Of a stretch of DNA of 23,141 bases, positions 1 through 6,490 are shown one piece after another. The position numbers and the translations under genes are program-made. How positions within the stretch are numbered: the stretch's first letter is position 1; each line of letters opens with the position of its first letter. Where the stretch lies: contig JACCUC010000162.1 in the NCBI GenBank assembly GCA_013812065.1, positions 1 to 23,141 of the forward strand, given 5' to 3'. Source of the stretch: Thermoleophilaceae bacterium (GTDB lineage Bacteria > Actinomycetota > Thermoleophilia > Solirubrobacterales > Thermoleophilaceae). The notes beneath the pieces were generated by a model. That model saw only the letters and a program-made list of their open reading frames with translations. It was not told where the DNA came from and searched no databases.

Positions 1-72
1 ATGCGCGCGAGCGACGCCGCTCCCGTGCCCCCCGAAACCGCGGCGCCGGAGGTCGCCGCTACCGCCGTCTGA
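1..72 (+). CDS. C-terminal tail of an upstream gene (partial)
   Basis: A frame open from the left edge ends in TGA at 70-72 and encodes an Ala/Pro-rich tail ending in EVAATAV. Such tails are common at the C-termini of high-GC actinomycete proteins, but 23 residues cannot identify a family. The same frame stays open after the stop (LTGPLPKFHDDPDNL) until TGA at 148-150. Either the stop is a lesion or the second stretch is chance. It lies directly upstream of the broken 5' end of hsdS, so the junction between unrelated sequences is probably within 73-135. Confidence 0.3.
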   Translation: MRASDAAPVPPETAAPEVAATAV

Positions 73-158
73 GATAATCCGCTCACCGGACCGCTGCCGA
101 AGTTCCACGACGATCCGGACAACCTCAGCTCGAAGTCGGCGATCTACTGATCTCGCGT

Positions 159-1187
159 ATGGCCGAGCCCATCGCGCGGGCTTGCGTGTTGCCGGACCTG
201 CCCTATCCGACCATCACAGCCGTTGATGTGAGCGTCCTTCGCATTCGAGCCGACGCTGGAATCAATCGGCGGTGGGTGATGCATGCCTTAAATAGCGCTC
301 TGGTTAGAGGTCAAGCAGAGCGGGAAGCGTCGGGGACAACTCGGAAGCGGATCACGCGCAAGAAGCTCGGTCGTGTGATGGTGCCCATGCCACCGATCGG
401 TGAGCAGGACCAAATTGTCGGCACCTTGAGCGAGATCGGGCGCCAGCTCGATCATGCGGAGGAGGCCCTCACGAGAGCCAGTAACGGCATGCGGGCGTTG
501 TCTCGAGCGTTCTACCGTGACCTTGGCTTCGGGCTGCAAGACCTGCCCGAGGGATGGCAGCGGAAGCAGCTTTCCGAGATAGCTGAGTGCAAGCTTGGAA
601 AAATGCTCGATGCGCAGAAGAACGAAGGCACGGCGCGCCCTTACCTCCGCAATATGAGCGTGCAGTGGGGCCACTTCGATCTTGGCGACGTTAAGGAGAT
701 GAGAATCAAGGACAGCGAGGCTGAGCGCTTTGAGGTTCGGCGGGGAGATCTCATGATGTGTGAGGGGGGTGAGCCGGGGAGGTGCGCCATTTGGGATCGA
801 GACGAAGTGATGTTCTTCCAGAAGGCTCTTCACCGCATTCGACCCACGGAAGCGGTCTCGGCGACGTACCTGCAGCGGTATTTCGCCTTCGCCGCCCAGG
901 CGGGAGCTCTTGAGCGTCACCTCACCGGCACGACCATCAAGCATCTCCCTGGCAACAAACTCGCAGCGATCGATATTCCGGTCCCGCCTTTGGCTGAACA
1001 GCGCGAGATAGTGCGGCGCGCCTCCGACCTTGATGAGCAGTTGGCTCCCGTAGCCGAGGGGGTCGCGGTAGCAGGTCGGCAGCGTGGGCACCTCTTGAGA
1101 GCGGCTCTCAACGCAGCGGCTCTGGGGCGCTTGCGGGCTGGTATCCCGCCGAACAGTGCATCCGAGAACTCGGCAGCGGTCGCGTAG
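159..1187 (+). CDS. hsdS: Type I restriction-modification specificity subunit HsdS, 5'-truncated
   Basis: HsdS gives the type I methyltransferase/restriction complex its DNA target, using two target-recognition domains (TRDs) separated by conserved helices. Visible here are the first conserved helix region (VPMPPIGEQDQIV, about residues 75-87), a complete second TRD (about 130-270, opening LPEGWQRKQLSEIA), and the second conserved region (IPVPPLAEQREIV, about 273-285). Of the first TRD only the last 60-70 residues remain. Its typical GDLLISR strand can be read in frame from 129, before the first ATG at 159. An in-frame TAA at 75-77 closes that frame, and no ATG, GTG or TTG lies between. At 342 residues it is shorter than the usual 400-450, so I read it as a truncated, possibly non-functional subunit. 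Its order before hsdM, 25 bases upstream, is less common than hsdM-hsdS. The family call is firm; activity is doubtful. Confidence 0.88.
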   Translation: MAEPIARACVLPDLPYPTITAVDVSVLRIRADAGINRRWVMHALNSALVRGQAEREASGTTRKRITRKKLGRVMVPMPPIGEQDQIVGTLSEIGRQLDHAEEALTRASNGMRALSRAFYRDLGFGLQDLPEGWQRKQLSEIAECKLGKMLDAQKNEGTARPYLRNMSVQWGHFDLGDVKEMRIKDSEAERFEVRRGDLMMCEGGEPGRCAIWDRDEVMFFQKALHRIRPTEAVSATYLQRYFAFAAQAGALERHLTGTTIKHLPGNKLAAIDIPVPPLAEQREIVRRASDLDEQLAPVAEGVAVAGRQRGHLLRAALNAAALGRLRAGIPPNSASENSAAVA

Positions 1188-1212
1188 GAGCGGGTCGGCA
1201 TTGAGACAGCCA

Positions 1213-2757
1213 ATGAACGATCATGCCCAGCAGCTGGTGCAGAAGCTCTGGAACTTCTGCAACCTCCTCCGCGACGACGGCCTGTCCTACGGCGACTACG
1301 TCGAGCAGCTCACCTACCTGCTCTTCCTCAAGATGGCGCACGAGCGAACGCAGCCGCCGTTCAACCAGCCGTCACGCATCCCCGGCGGGTTCGACTGGCA
1401 GTCGCTGCTCGACCGCGACGGCCCCGACCTCGAGACGCACTACACCGTCCTGCTCAACGCCCTGGGCCGCGAGTCGGGAACGCTCGGTCTCATCTTCCGC
1501 AAGGCGCAGAACCGGATCCAGGATCCGGCCAAGCTGCGCCGCCTGATCGTCGACCTGATCGAGCCCGAGACCTGGACCGGGATCGACGCCGACGTAAAGG
1601 GCGACGCGTACGAGGGCCTGCTCGAGAAGAACGCCGCCGACACGAAGTCCGGAGCCGGCCAGTACTTCACGCCCCGTGCCTTGATCAAGGCCATGGTCGA
1701 CGTGATGCAGCCGCGGCCGGGGGAGCGGGTCGCCGACCCCTGCTGCGGGACCGGAGGCTTCCTTCTGGCCGCACACGACTACATCGCCGACAGCCACGAG
1801 CTCGACCGCGACCAGAAGCGTTTTCTCCGCGACCAGGCCCTCTCGGGAACCGAGATAGTGGACAACACCGCGCGACTGTGCGCCATGAACCTGTTCCTCC
1901 ACAACATCGGCTCGCCCGAGCCCGATGCCGAGCCGCCGATCAAGGTCCAGGACGCGCTGATCGCCGAGCCGACCGAGCGCGTCGACATGGTCTTGACGAA
2001 TCCGCCGTTCGGCCGCAAGTCCTCGGTGACGATGATCGGCGAGGACGGACGGACGCAGAGCAGCGACATCGCCATCCAGCGTCAGGACTTCTGGGCGACG
2101 ACGTCGAACAAGCAGCTCAACTTCGTCCAGCACATCCGCTCCACGCTCAAGATCGGCGGTACCGCCGCCGTCGTCGTTCCGGACAACGTGCTCTTCGAGG
2201 GCGGCGCGGGTGAGACCATCCGGCGCCGGCTGCTCCAGGAGTGCGACGTCCACACCATGCTCCGGCTGCCCACCGGGATCTTCTACGCGCAGGGCGTCAA
2301 GGCCAACGTCCTCTTCTTCGAGCGCAAGGCGGCGTCGACTTCGGCGGCGACCAGGGAGCTCTGGGTCTACGACTTCCGCACCAACCAGCACTTCACGCTC
2401 AAGACCCGGGCGCTCAAGCGCTCTGACCTGGACGACTTCGTCGAGGCCTACAAGCCGGGCAAGGCCGACAAGCGTTCAGAGTGCGAGCGGTTCAAGCGCT
2501 GGAGCTACGAAGACCTGGAGGCGAGGCCGGGGCTCAACCTCGACATCTGGGCCAACGTTCAGGATGAGTCGCTCGAGGATGCGGCGAACCTGCCTGCACC
2601 CGAGGTCATCGCCGAGGAGATCGTCGAGAGCCTCACAGCCGCGCTGGAGCAGTTCTCGACAGTGGCTGCCGACCTCGCTCGCGACGGGAGTGAGGCGCGA
2701 CCAAGCGAGGTAGACGCGATCACGGAGCTGCTACCGGACGAGGACCGGCGAATCTAG
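1213..2757 (+). CDS. hsdM: Type I restriction-modification DNA methyltransferase HsdM
   Basis: HsdM is the N6-adenine methyltransferase of type I systems; it forms M2S with HsdS and uses S-adenosylmethionine. From the ATG at 1213 the protein has 514 residues, normal for the family. Residues 1-140 match the HsdM N-terminal helical domain (NFCNLLRDDGLSYGDYVEQL...LLFLKM). Residue 150 onward is the N6_Mtase domain, with AdoMet motif I DPCCGTGGF at 175-183 and catalytic motif IV NPPFG at 263-267. The upstream in-frame ATG at 1156 would add a basic tail overlapping hsdS and is disfavoured. The gene looks intact and has cleaner high-GC codon use than hsdS. With no hsdR in the window it may be methylation-only, or hsdR may lie left of the window. 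Confidence 0.93.
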   Translation: MNDHAQQLVQKLWNFCNLLRDDGLSYGDYVEQLTYLLFLKMAHERTQPPFNQPSRIPGGFDWQSLLDRDGPDLETHYTVLLNALGRESGTLGLIFRKAQNRIQDPAKLRRLIVDLIEPETWTGIDADVKGDAYEGLLEKNAADTKSGAGQYFTPRALIKAMVDVMQPRPGERVADPCCGTGGFLLAAHDYIADSHELDRDQKRFLRDQALSGTEIVDNTARLCAMNLFLHNIGSPEPDAEPPIKVQDALIAEPTERVDMVLTNPPFGRKSSVTMIGEDGRTQSSDIAIQRQDFWATTSNKQLNFVQHIRSTLKIGGTAAVVVPDNVLFEGGAGETIRRRLLQECDVHTMLRLPTGIFYAQGVKANVLFFERKAASTSAATRELWVYDFRTNQHFTLKTRALKRSDLDDFVEAYKPGKADKRSECERFKRWSYEDLEARPGLNLDIWANVQDESLEDAANLPAPEVIAEEIVESLTAALEQFSTVAADLARDGSEARPSEVDAITELLPDEDRRI

Positions 2758-2760
2758 CTC

Positions 2761-3095
2761 TTGGCCGATCGCTCGGGGTCCGAGCCGACGCGAGAAGTCT
2801 TCATCGACTTGGAGCGCGGATACGGATTCGATACCGCCGCAGCGAGCCACCGCCGCCGTTTCGGTACGCGATCACGCTCGAGGTTCTCGTGGAGACCCGA
2901 TGGACGACCGTTGGCCTGTGGGACAACGCTGACGCGGTCGATGAGCATCATGAGCACGGATACACTTGGACTCAGGGCAAGCAGCGACCCGCGATACTGC
3001 CGTTCGCGTCGGTCAACGCAGCAATGGTGGCCGCGATCGAGAGGGCTGCCACCGAGTGGCCGACGATAGTGAGACGATGGAGGGGAGAAGAATGA
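2761..3095 (+). pseudogene. Frameshifted small conserved-looking protein of unknown function
   Basis: Two overlapping frames read like one gene of about 110 residues. From a TTG at 2761 the first frame gives MADRSGSEPTREVFIDLERG and continues to GFDTAA near 2840. The sense then moves to the frame ending at 3095, which reads PPFRYAITLEVLVETRW, then LWDNADAVDEHHEH and AATEWPTIVRRW. The switch lies at about 2840-2860. The second part could instead start at GTG 2889 as a 68-residue protein. The TGA at 3093-3095 overlaps the next gene's ATG by four bases, so the pair was once translationally coupled. I do not assign a domain. The frameshift could be real decay or a sequencing error. Confidence 0.5.
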
Positions 3096-3451
3096 CCCCC
3101 CGCAGTTCCAAGATCGATCCAGCGACCCAGAGGGTCCTTGCCGGGATCGAGGACCCGGCTCTAGCTGCTCGCTATCCGGATCGAACGCACTTCATTTCGT
3201 CGGGCCATCCGGATCAGGGCGAGATGGCCACGCGCGCGTTGTTCGCCGGCGACCCGGTCGTACTTGTGTTCCCGGATGGACACGAGCTGCTCGTCACCCC
3301 CGAACGCGCGCGCGGTTTCGCTGGATTGCTCCTACTGGCCGCTGCGTTCGTGCACCGGCTCCGTCGGACCAAGACGGACACGGATGCTGTGCAGTTTCCG
3401 CTCGCCCGTATCGAGGCTAGGGACTCCGCTGGCCAGCCCATCGCGGCGTGA
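3092..3451 (+). CDS. Hypothetical protein, 119 residues, coupled to the preceding small gene
   Basis: The ATG at 3092 overlaps the upstream TGA in an ATGA arrangement and is preceded by a good ribosome site (AGGGGAG, 3081-3087). This fixes the start well inside a longer open frame. The protein opens with a polar stretch (TPRSSKIDPATQRVLAGIED), then has a core with VVLVFPDGHELLVTPERARG and a hydrophobic helix GLLLLAAAFVHRL near residues 80-92. That helix is probably buried or amphipathic rather than a membrane segment. I see no known catalytic motif. Its neighbours (restriction-modification on one side, toxin-antitoxin genes on the other) and its coupling to a second small gene would suit a two-gene accessory module, but that is inference. 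Confidence 0.6.
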   Translation: MTPRSSKIDPATQRVLAGIEDPALAARYPDRTHFISSGHPDQGEMATRALFAGDPVVLVFPDGHELLVTPERARGFAGLLLLAAAFVHRLRRTKTDTDAVQFPLARIEARDSAGQPIAA

Positions 3452-3547
3452 AGGGCAGTCCGCTCCGCGAAGCTGTTCGTAGACGACTCGCGACCAGATC
3501 GAGCAGCTCCTCCGGCTCGTCACCCAAGGCGAGGTGGCCCTCGGAAG

Positions 3548-3581
3548 CGCTCGACCGCTTTCGAGCGGGTTTCTCGAAACC
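3548..3581 (+). other. Overlapping, mutually exclusive inverted repeats upstream of hicB
   Basis: CGCTCGA (3548-3554) pairs with TCGAGCG (3561-3567), and GGTTTC (3568-3573) pairs with GAAACC (3576-3581). An alternative stem pairs TTTCGAG (3559-3565) with CTCGAAA (3573-3579) and excludes both. The element lies 39 bases upstream of the hicB start. It could be a terminator for the preceding gene, a HicB operator or an attenuator-like switch. There is no T-tract. The same stretch also contains a short coding-like frame ending ATGA-overlapped with hicB, so the hairpins may be incidental. Confidence 0.3.
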
Positions 3582-3619
3582 GCTGATCCGCAGACTGCGG
3601 GCGCACTACCGATAGGCGC

Positions 3620-3844
3620 ATGAGCGATTCGCTGCAACTGACGATCGTCTACGAGCAGGGCGATGACGACTGGGTCATCGCGTCGATTCCGGAGGTGCCC
3701 GGGGCTATGAGCCAGGGGCGCACTCGCGAGGAAGCCCGGGCCAACGTGATCGACGCCTTGCAGCTCATGCTGAGTCCGGAGCCCGGCAATGACGAGCCGA
3801 AGTCCGCAGACCGCGAGCCGCTCACTCTGACCATTGGCGGATGA
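3620..3844 (+). CDS. hicB: HicB-family antitoxin
   Basis: HicB proteins neutralise HicA mRNA interferases and usually repress their own operon. The 74-residue product matches the short HicB form: an N-terminal strand LTIVYEQGDDDWVIASIPEVPG (residues 7-28) followed by the signature MSQGRTREEARANVIDAL (30-47). This is the partly degraded RNase H-like fold. No separate DNA-binding domain follows it, so autoregulation would need a partner or another mode. The stop (TGA 3842-3844) overlaps an ATG at 3841, where hicA would normally begin, but that gene is broken. HicB therefore appears orphaned. The start is supported by GATAGG just upstream. Confidence 0.85.
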   Translation: MSDSLQLTIVYEQGDDDWVIASIPEVPGAMSQGRTREEARANVIDALQLMLSPEPGNDEPKSADREPLTLTIGG

Positions 3845-3926
3845 AGCGCCGTGACCTCGAGCGGCATCTGCGTGAGCACGGCTGCACGAGATCGACGAGG
3901 GGTGCCCGGACCCTCTATTACCGTAG
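3841..3926 (+). pseudogene. hicA toxin remnant with internal deletion
   Basis: From the ATG at 3841, overlapping the hicB stop by four bases, the frame reads MKRRDLERHLREHGC, a textbook HicA N-terminus. It then loses all similarity. In the frame beginning at 3885 the sequence reads HEIDEG before a TAG at 3924-3926. HEIDEG resembles the conserved C-terminal segment of HicA (usually RHxEID). The simplest reading is a deletion of about 30 codons from the middle, taking the catalytic histidine region and shifting the frame. The remnant sits directly upstream of the MNT gene, whose start at 3932 may depend on this scar. The N-terminal match is strong; the C-terminal match is short and is inference. 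Confidence 0.55.
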
Positions 3927-3931
3927 TACCG

Positions 3932-4249
3932 ATGACCGCCGAGGAGATGATCGCCAAGGCCGCAGGCATCCTGGCCAGGGAGGCGGGGCCGAACGCCAGG
4001 GTCATCCTGTTTGGGTCGCACGCTCGCGGAGACGCTCGGGCGGGCAGCGATCTCGACTTCTTGGTGATTCAGCCGGAGGTTGAAGGTCGTCATCGGGAGA
4101 TGGTGCGGCTGCGTCGATCGCTGCGTGGCATCGAGGCGCCGATCGACGTGCTGGTCTACAGCGAGGAGGAGGCGAGAGCATGGGGACACATGCCCGGCAC
4201 CGCGATCCACGACGCGCTGGAGGAGGGCAAGGTCCTCGCTGGTGCCTGA
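3932..4249 (+). CDS. MNT-domain nucleotidyltransferase, antitoxin of an MNT/HEPN pair
   Basis: Minimal nucleotidyltransferases of this kind AMPylate or otherwise silence a partner HEPN RNase (MntA/HepT type). The product has 105 residues from ATG 3932. The motif GSHARGDARAGSDLDFLVI spans residues 28-46, giving the G-S-x10-D-x-D active site with D40 and D42 as metal ligands. A third carboxylate is likely D72 in PIDVLVY. The frame is also open back to GTG 3851, but that part is out-of-frame hicA sequence, so I chose MTAEEMIAKA as the start. No clear ribosome site precedes it. The stop overlaps the GTG start of the HEPN gene by eight bases, indicating coupled translation. Confidence 0.85.
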   Translation: MTAEEMIAKAAGILAREAGPNARVILFGSHARGDARAGSDLDFLVIQPEVEGRHREMVRLRRSLRGIEAPIDVLVYSEEEARAWGHMPGTAIHDALEEGKVLAGA

Positions 4250-4637
4250 GCCGAGGGACGTTTCTGCCGGTCTCTTGGAGAGCGCCCGGGAGGACGCAGC
4301 CGCGGCGCGTCTGATTGCCGACGCGGAAGTACCTGATCGCATCGTCGGCTTCCATGCTCAGCAGGCGGTCGAGATGTTCTTGAAGGCGGTCCTCGCAAGG
4401 CGAGGTGTCGGCTACGAGCGGACCCACGACATCGAGCGCCTCACTTCGCTCGTCTCGGATCGTGGGCTCGAGCCGCCGGCGGACGTCGACGAGCTTGCAC
4501 AGCTCACGCCGTGGGCCGTCGAACGCCGTTACGGCGATCCCTTCGACCCCGAGCCGCTGGACCGGCAGTGGGCCGTGGACCTCGTCGGGCGCACCGAAGA
4601 TTGGGCGGCCCGAGCGTTTGCTCCGTCCGACGGCTGA
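4242..4637 (+). CDS. HEPN-domain protein, toxin partner of the MNT gene
   Basis: HEPN proteins are all-helical and often act as RNases inhibited by a neighbouring MNT enzyme. The start GTG at 4242 overlaps the MNT stop by eight bases, giving 131 residues; the longer open frame upstream is MNT sequence read out of frame. Residues 11-70 show the family helices SAREDAAAARLI, then HAQQAVEMFLKAVLARRGV and the typical turn YERTHDIERL with R60 and H62. Two aromatic stretches (WAVERRYGDPF, WAARAF) complete the fold. This is the HEPN type represented by PF05168, in which RNase activity is less certain than in the DUF86/HepT type. It is the last gene before the tRNA scar. Confidence 0.83.
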   Translation: MPEPRDVSAGLLESAREDAAAARLIADAEVPDRIVGFHAQQAVEMFLKAVLARRGVGYERTHDIERLTSLVSDRGLEPPADVDELAQLTPWAVERRYGDPFDPEPLDRQWAVDLVGRTEDWAARAFAPSDG

Positions 4638-4677
4638 CGCCTGCTCGTCCTGAGCTACGCGTTCCCGATCGAAACCA

Positions 4678-4695
4678 TGTCCCGAAACGTGTCCC
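4678..4695 (+). repeat. Short direct repeats beside the tRNA scar, possible integrase arm sites
   Basis: TGTCCC occurs at 4678-4683 and again at 4690-4695, a 12-base period. It lies in a locally AT-richer stretch just inside the tRNA-Met 3' fragment. Tyrosine integrases bind short direct repeats flanking the attachment core, so the position is right. With only two copies of six bases the repeat could be chance. Confidence 0.3.
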
Positions 4696-4782
4696 CAACT
4701 CGGCAAATTTGACACGGAACCGCCCGACCGAATTCCGCTCAACTATGCGGTTTACGACCCAATCCGACGGGCTAAGCGGCCA

Positions 4783-4824
4783 CTCATAACCCGTCGGTCG
4801 CAGGTTCGAATCCGGCCCGGCCCA
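4783..4824 (+). other. tRNA-Met (CAT) 3' half: attachment-site remnant of an integrated element
   Basis: From the anticodon loop CTCATAA (4783-4789, anticodon CAT 4785-4787) the sequence follows tRNA rules to the end. It has the 3' anticodon strand CCCGT (4790-4794), a five-base variable loop (4795-4799), T-stem GCAGG with loop TTCGAAT (4800-4811), the returning strand CCGGC with one mismatch (4812-4816), acceptor strand CCGGCCC (4817-4823) and discriminator A. CCA is not encoded. No D-arm or 5' acceptor GGGCCGG exists upstream. Starting at the anticodon loop is typical of a tRNA att core. An 8-base inverted match CCGACGGG (4764-4771) faces CCCGTCGG (4790-4797), as if the 5' anticodon strand survived next to an 11-base insertion. 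Confidence 0.7.
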
Positions 4825-5057
4825 TACGGTTGTCGGCGGTGACGGGGCCGGCGTTGCCTCGGCGAGCGCGTCGGGGTCTGCGGGCTCGGGCGCCTGCCCC
4901 GAGGCGTCCGCGGGTGGCCGCTCGCGCGTAAGCACGGCGTAGGAGTGGCCTAACGCGAAAAAGGAGGCGCGGGCGTGACGCCCAAGGCGCAGGCCAGCGA
5001 GAGCGGCGGCGCAGGTTCGGCAAGTGCGTGCGGGCATGGTCGTCACCCGGGTGACGG
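4825..5057 (+). other. Gene-free stretch between the tRNA scar and the HTTM gene, with a possible minus-strand remnant
   Basis: No plus-strand gene is convincing here. On the minus strand a frame from ATG at 5037 reads MPARTCRTC and LTRERPPADAS before running into the antisense of the tRNA fragment. The CRTC start and a basic tail resemble a decayed small zinc-binding protein, but no second cysteine pair is present. I treat it as a remnant or chance frame. The rest is GC-rich sequence without a recognisable promoter or terminator. Confidence 0.3.
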
Positions 5058-6488
5058 GTGGTCGCGGTGAGCACCGCATCGCCCGATCGACCCGCCCGGC
5101 CTGCCGACGCGACGTGGCTGTTCGGCCTCTTCGCGCTGCTGTTCGCCCTCTCGCTGATCCTTCACCAGCTCTGGTGGGGCGGCTTCGAGGTCCTGTCTCC
5201 GCGCTTCCTCGTGATCCTGGCCGCGCTGTGGACAGTCCAGCGTCCCACGTCGGTCGCGCGCTTCCTGGCGATGGTCGTCGCGGAGGTTTTCTCCGTGGCG
5301 CTCGACATGCCGGACGTGGGCAGCCACACCCTGCTCGTGCTGGTGAGCGGGGCCTGCGTGCTCAGCTACGTGGGCTGGACGACCCTCCTGACACGACGGC
5401 TGCCGGACGCCGGCATGCTGTTCGAGCGCATCGCCCCCTTCCTCCGTGTCCAGCTGCTGGTCGTGTACGCGGCCGCGGCCATCGCCAAGATGAACACCGG
5501 CTTCTTCGACGGCGAGGTCAGCTGCGCGGTCGCGCTGTCCGGCCAGGTCGCGTGGTTTGACCCGTCGCTTCTGGATGGATCGTGGCGAATCGCGCCCTCC
5601 ATCTGGGGCACCGTGGCGATCGAGGTCGCGCTCCCCGTCCTCCTCGCGGTCCCGCGCACCCGGCTGCTCGGTCTCGTGGTGGGCGGCGGGTTCCACACCG
5701 TCCTCGCCCTCGTGGGCAACGTTCCGTTCTCCGCCCTCGCCGTCGCGCTCTACGTCGCATACCTGCCCGACGACACGCCGAGCCGACTCCGCAGCCTCGC
5801 CGCCGGCCGCCCGGCGCTCGGCCGCTGGGCGCGTCGCGCGCGGCGCTTGAGCGGCTCCCGGGCTGCCCTTCCCGTGGCGGTGGGCTGCTGGCTCGCGGCG
5901 GCGGTCATCTTCTCCTTCGAGCCCGTTGCCGGTCGCGCCCTGATCTCGAACGGAACGCGGCTGGTCCTGGTACTGGTTGTGCTGGCCACGGGAACCGTGC
6001 TCGCCCTCGCCCTGACGCGCGGCGGCCCGCGGGTCTACGCGGCCAGATCGCTGCGTCTCGGGCACCCGGTGTTCGCCGTGGGGATCCTCCTGCTGGTGGC
6101 GAACAGCCTCAGCCCCTATCTCGGACTCAAGACCGAGAGCTCGTTCACGATGTTCAGCAACCTCCAGACCGAGGACGGCTATTGGAACCATGCCTTCATC
6201 CCGGAAGCGGTCAGGGTGTTCCCGTACCAGGATCAGCTCGTCCGGGTCACCGACTCGGACGACCGAGCGCTCGAGGAGCGCAGTTTGGACGGCACCCGGC
6301 TCGTACGCTTCGAGCTCGAGCGCTACCTGCGATCACATCCCGGCACGACCGCCACCTACGCCACGGCAGCCGCCGGCGAGGCGACCCAGACGGCAGTGCC
6401 CAACTCCGCGGCAACGCCGGCGACGGCGATCCTCGACAGGCTCGTGAAGTTCCGGGCTGTCCGTCCACCGGAACGCGCCGGCTGCTGA
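5058..6488 (+). CDS. HTTM-like multi-pass membrane protein
   Basis: A 476-residue protein with about nine hydrophobic helices. These include WLFGLFALLFALSLILHQLW near the N-terminus, FLVILAALW, LLVVYAAAAIAKMNTGFF, TVAIEVALPVLLAV, LVLVLVVLATGTVLALAL and FAVGILLLVANSL. The segment YAAAAIAKMNTGFF, the late loop YLGLKTESSFTMFSNLQ and the following FPYQDQLVRV are typical of the HTTM family, which is distantly related to vitamin K-dependent gamma-carboxylase. In bacteria the substrate is unknown. A C-terminal Ala/Thr-rich tail of about 60 residues looks disordered. The start is GTG 5058 or GTG 5067. It is the first core-like gene right of the tRNA scar and is convergent with the DedA gene. Confidence 0.72.
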   Translation: MVAVSTASPDRPARPADATWLFGLFALLFALSLILHQLWWGGFEVLSPRFLVILAALWTVQRPTSVARFLAMVVAEVFSVALDMPDVGSHTLLVLVSGACVLSYVGWTTLLTRRLPDAGMLFERIAPFLRVQLLVVYAAAAIAKMNTGFFDGEVSCAVALSGQVAWFDPSLLDGSWRIAPSIWGTVAIEVALPVLLAVPRTRLLGLVVGGGFHTVLALVGNVPFSALAVALYVAYLPDDTPSRLRSLAAGRPALGRWARRARRLSGSRAALPVAVGCWLAAAVIFSFEPVAGRALISNGTRLVLVLVVLATGTVLALALTRGGPRVYAARSLRLGHPVFAVGILLLVANSLSPYLGLKTESSFTMFSNLQTEDGYWNHAFIPEAVRVFPYQDQLVRVTDSDDRALEERSLDGTRLVRFELERYLRSHPGTTATYATAAAGEATQTAVPNSAATPATAILDRLVKFRAVRPPERAGC

Positions 6489-6490
6489 CG

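Noticed and set aside
288..1091. Minus-strand frame opposite hsdS
   Set aside because: No start signal or domain; it is explained by the sense gene.
1372..2391. Long minus-strand frame opposite hsdM
   Set aside because: It is antisense to a well-supported methyltransferase gene and its composition (Val/Arg/Asp/Gly-rich) is a codon-bias shadow.
4735..4750. CCGC...GCGG hairpin as a tRNA D-arm
   Set aside because: It lacks the conserved D-loop GG and the 5' acceptor strand GGGCCGG, so the 5' half of the tRNA is absent.
4504..5079. Minus-strand frames containing GPDSNLRPTGYEW and RAGFEPATDGL
   Set aside because: These peptides are the familiar antisense translation of a tRNA 3' half and arise from the tRNA-Met fragment, not from a gene.
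5043..6191. Long minus-strand frame opposite the HTTM gene
   Set aside because: Charged low-complexity translation with no conserved pattern; the sense strand encodes clear membrane helices.
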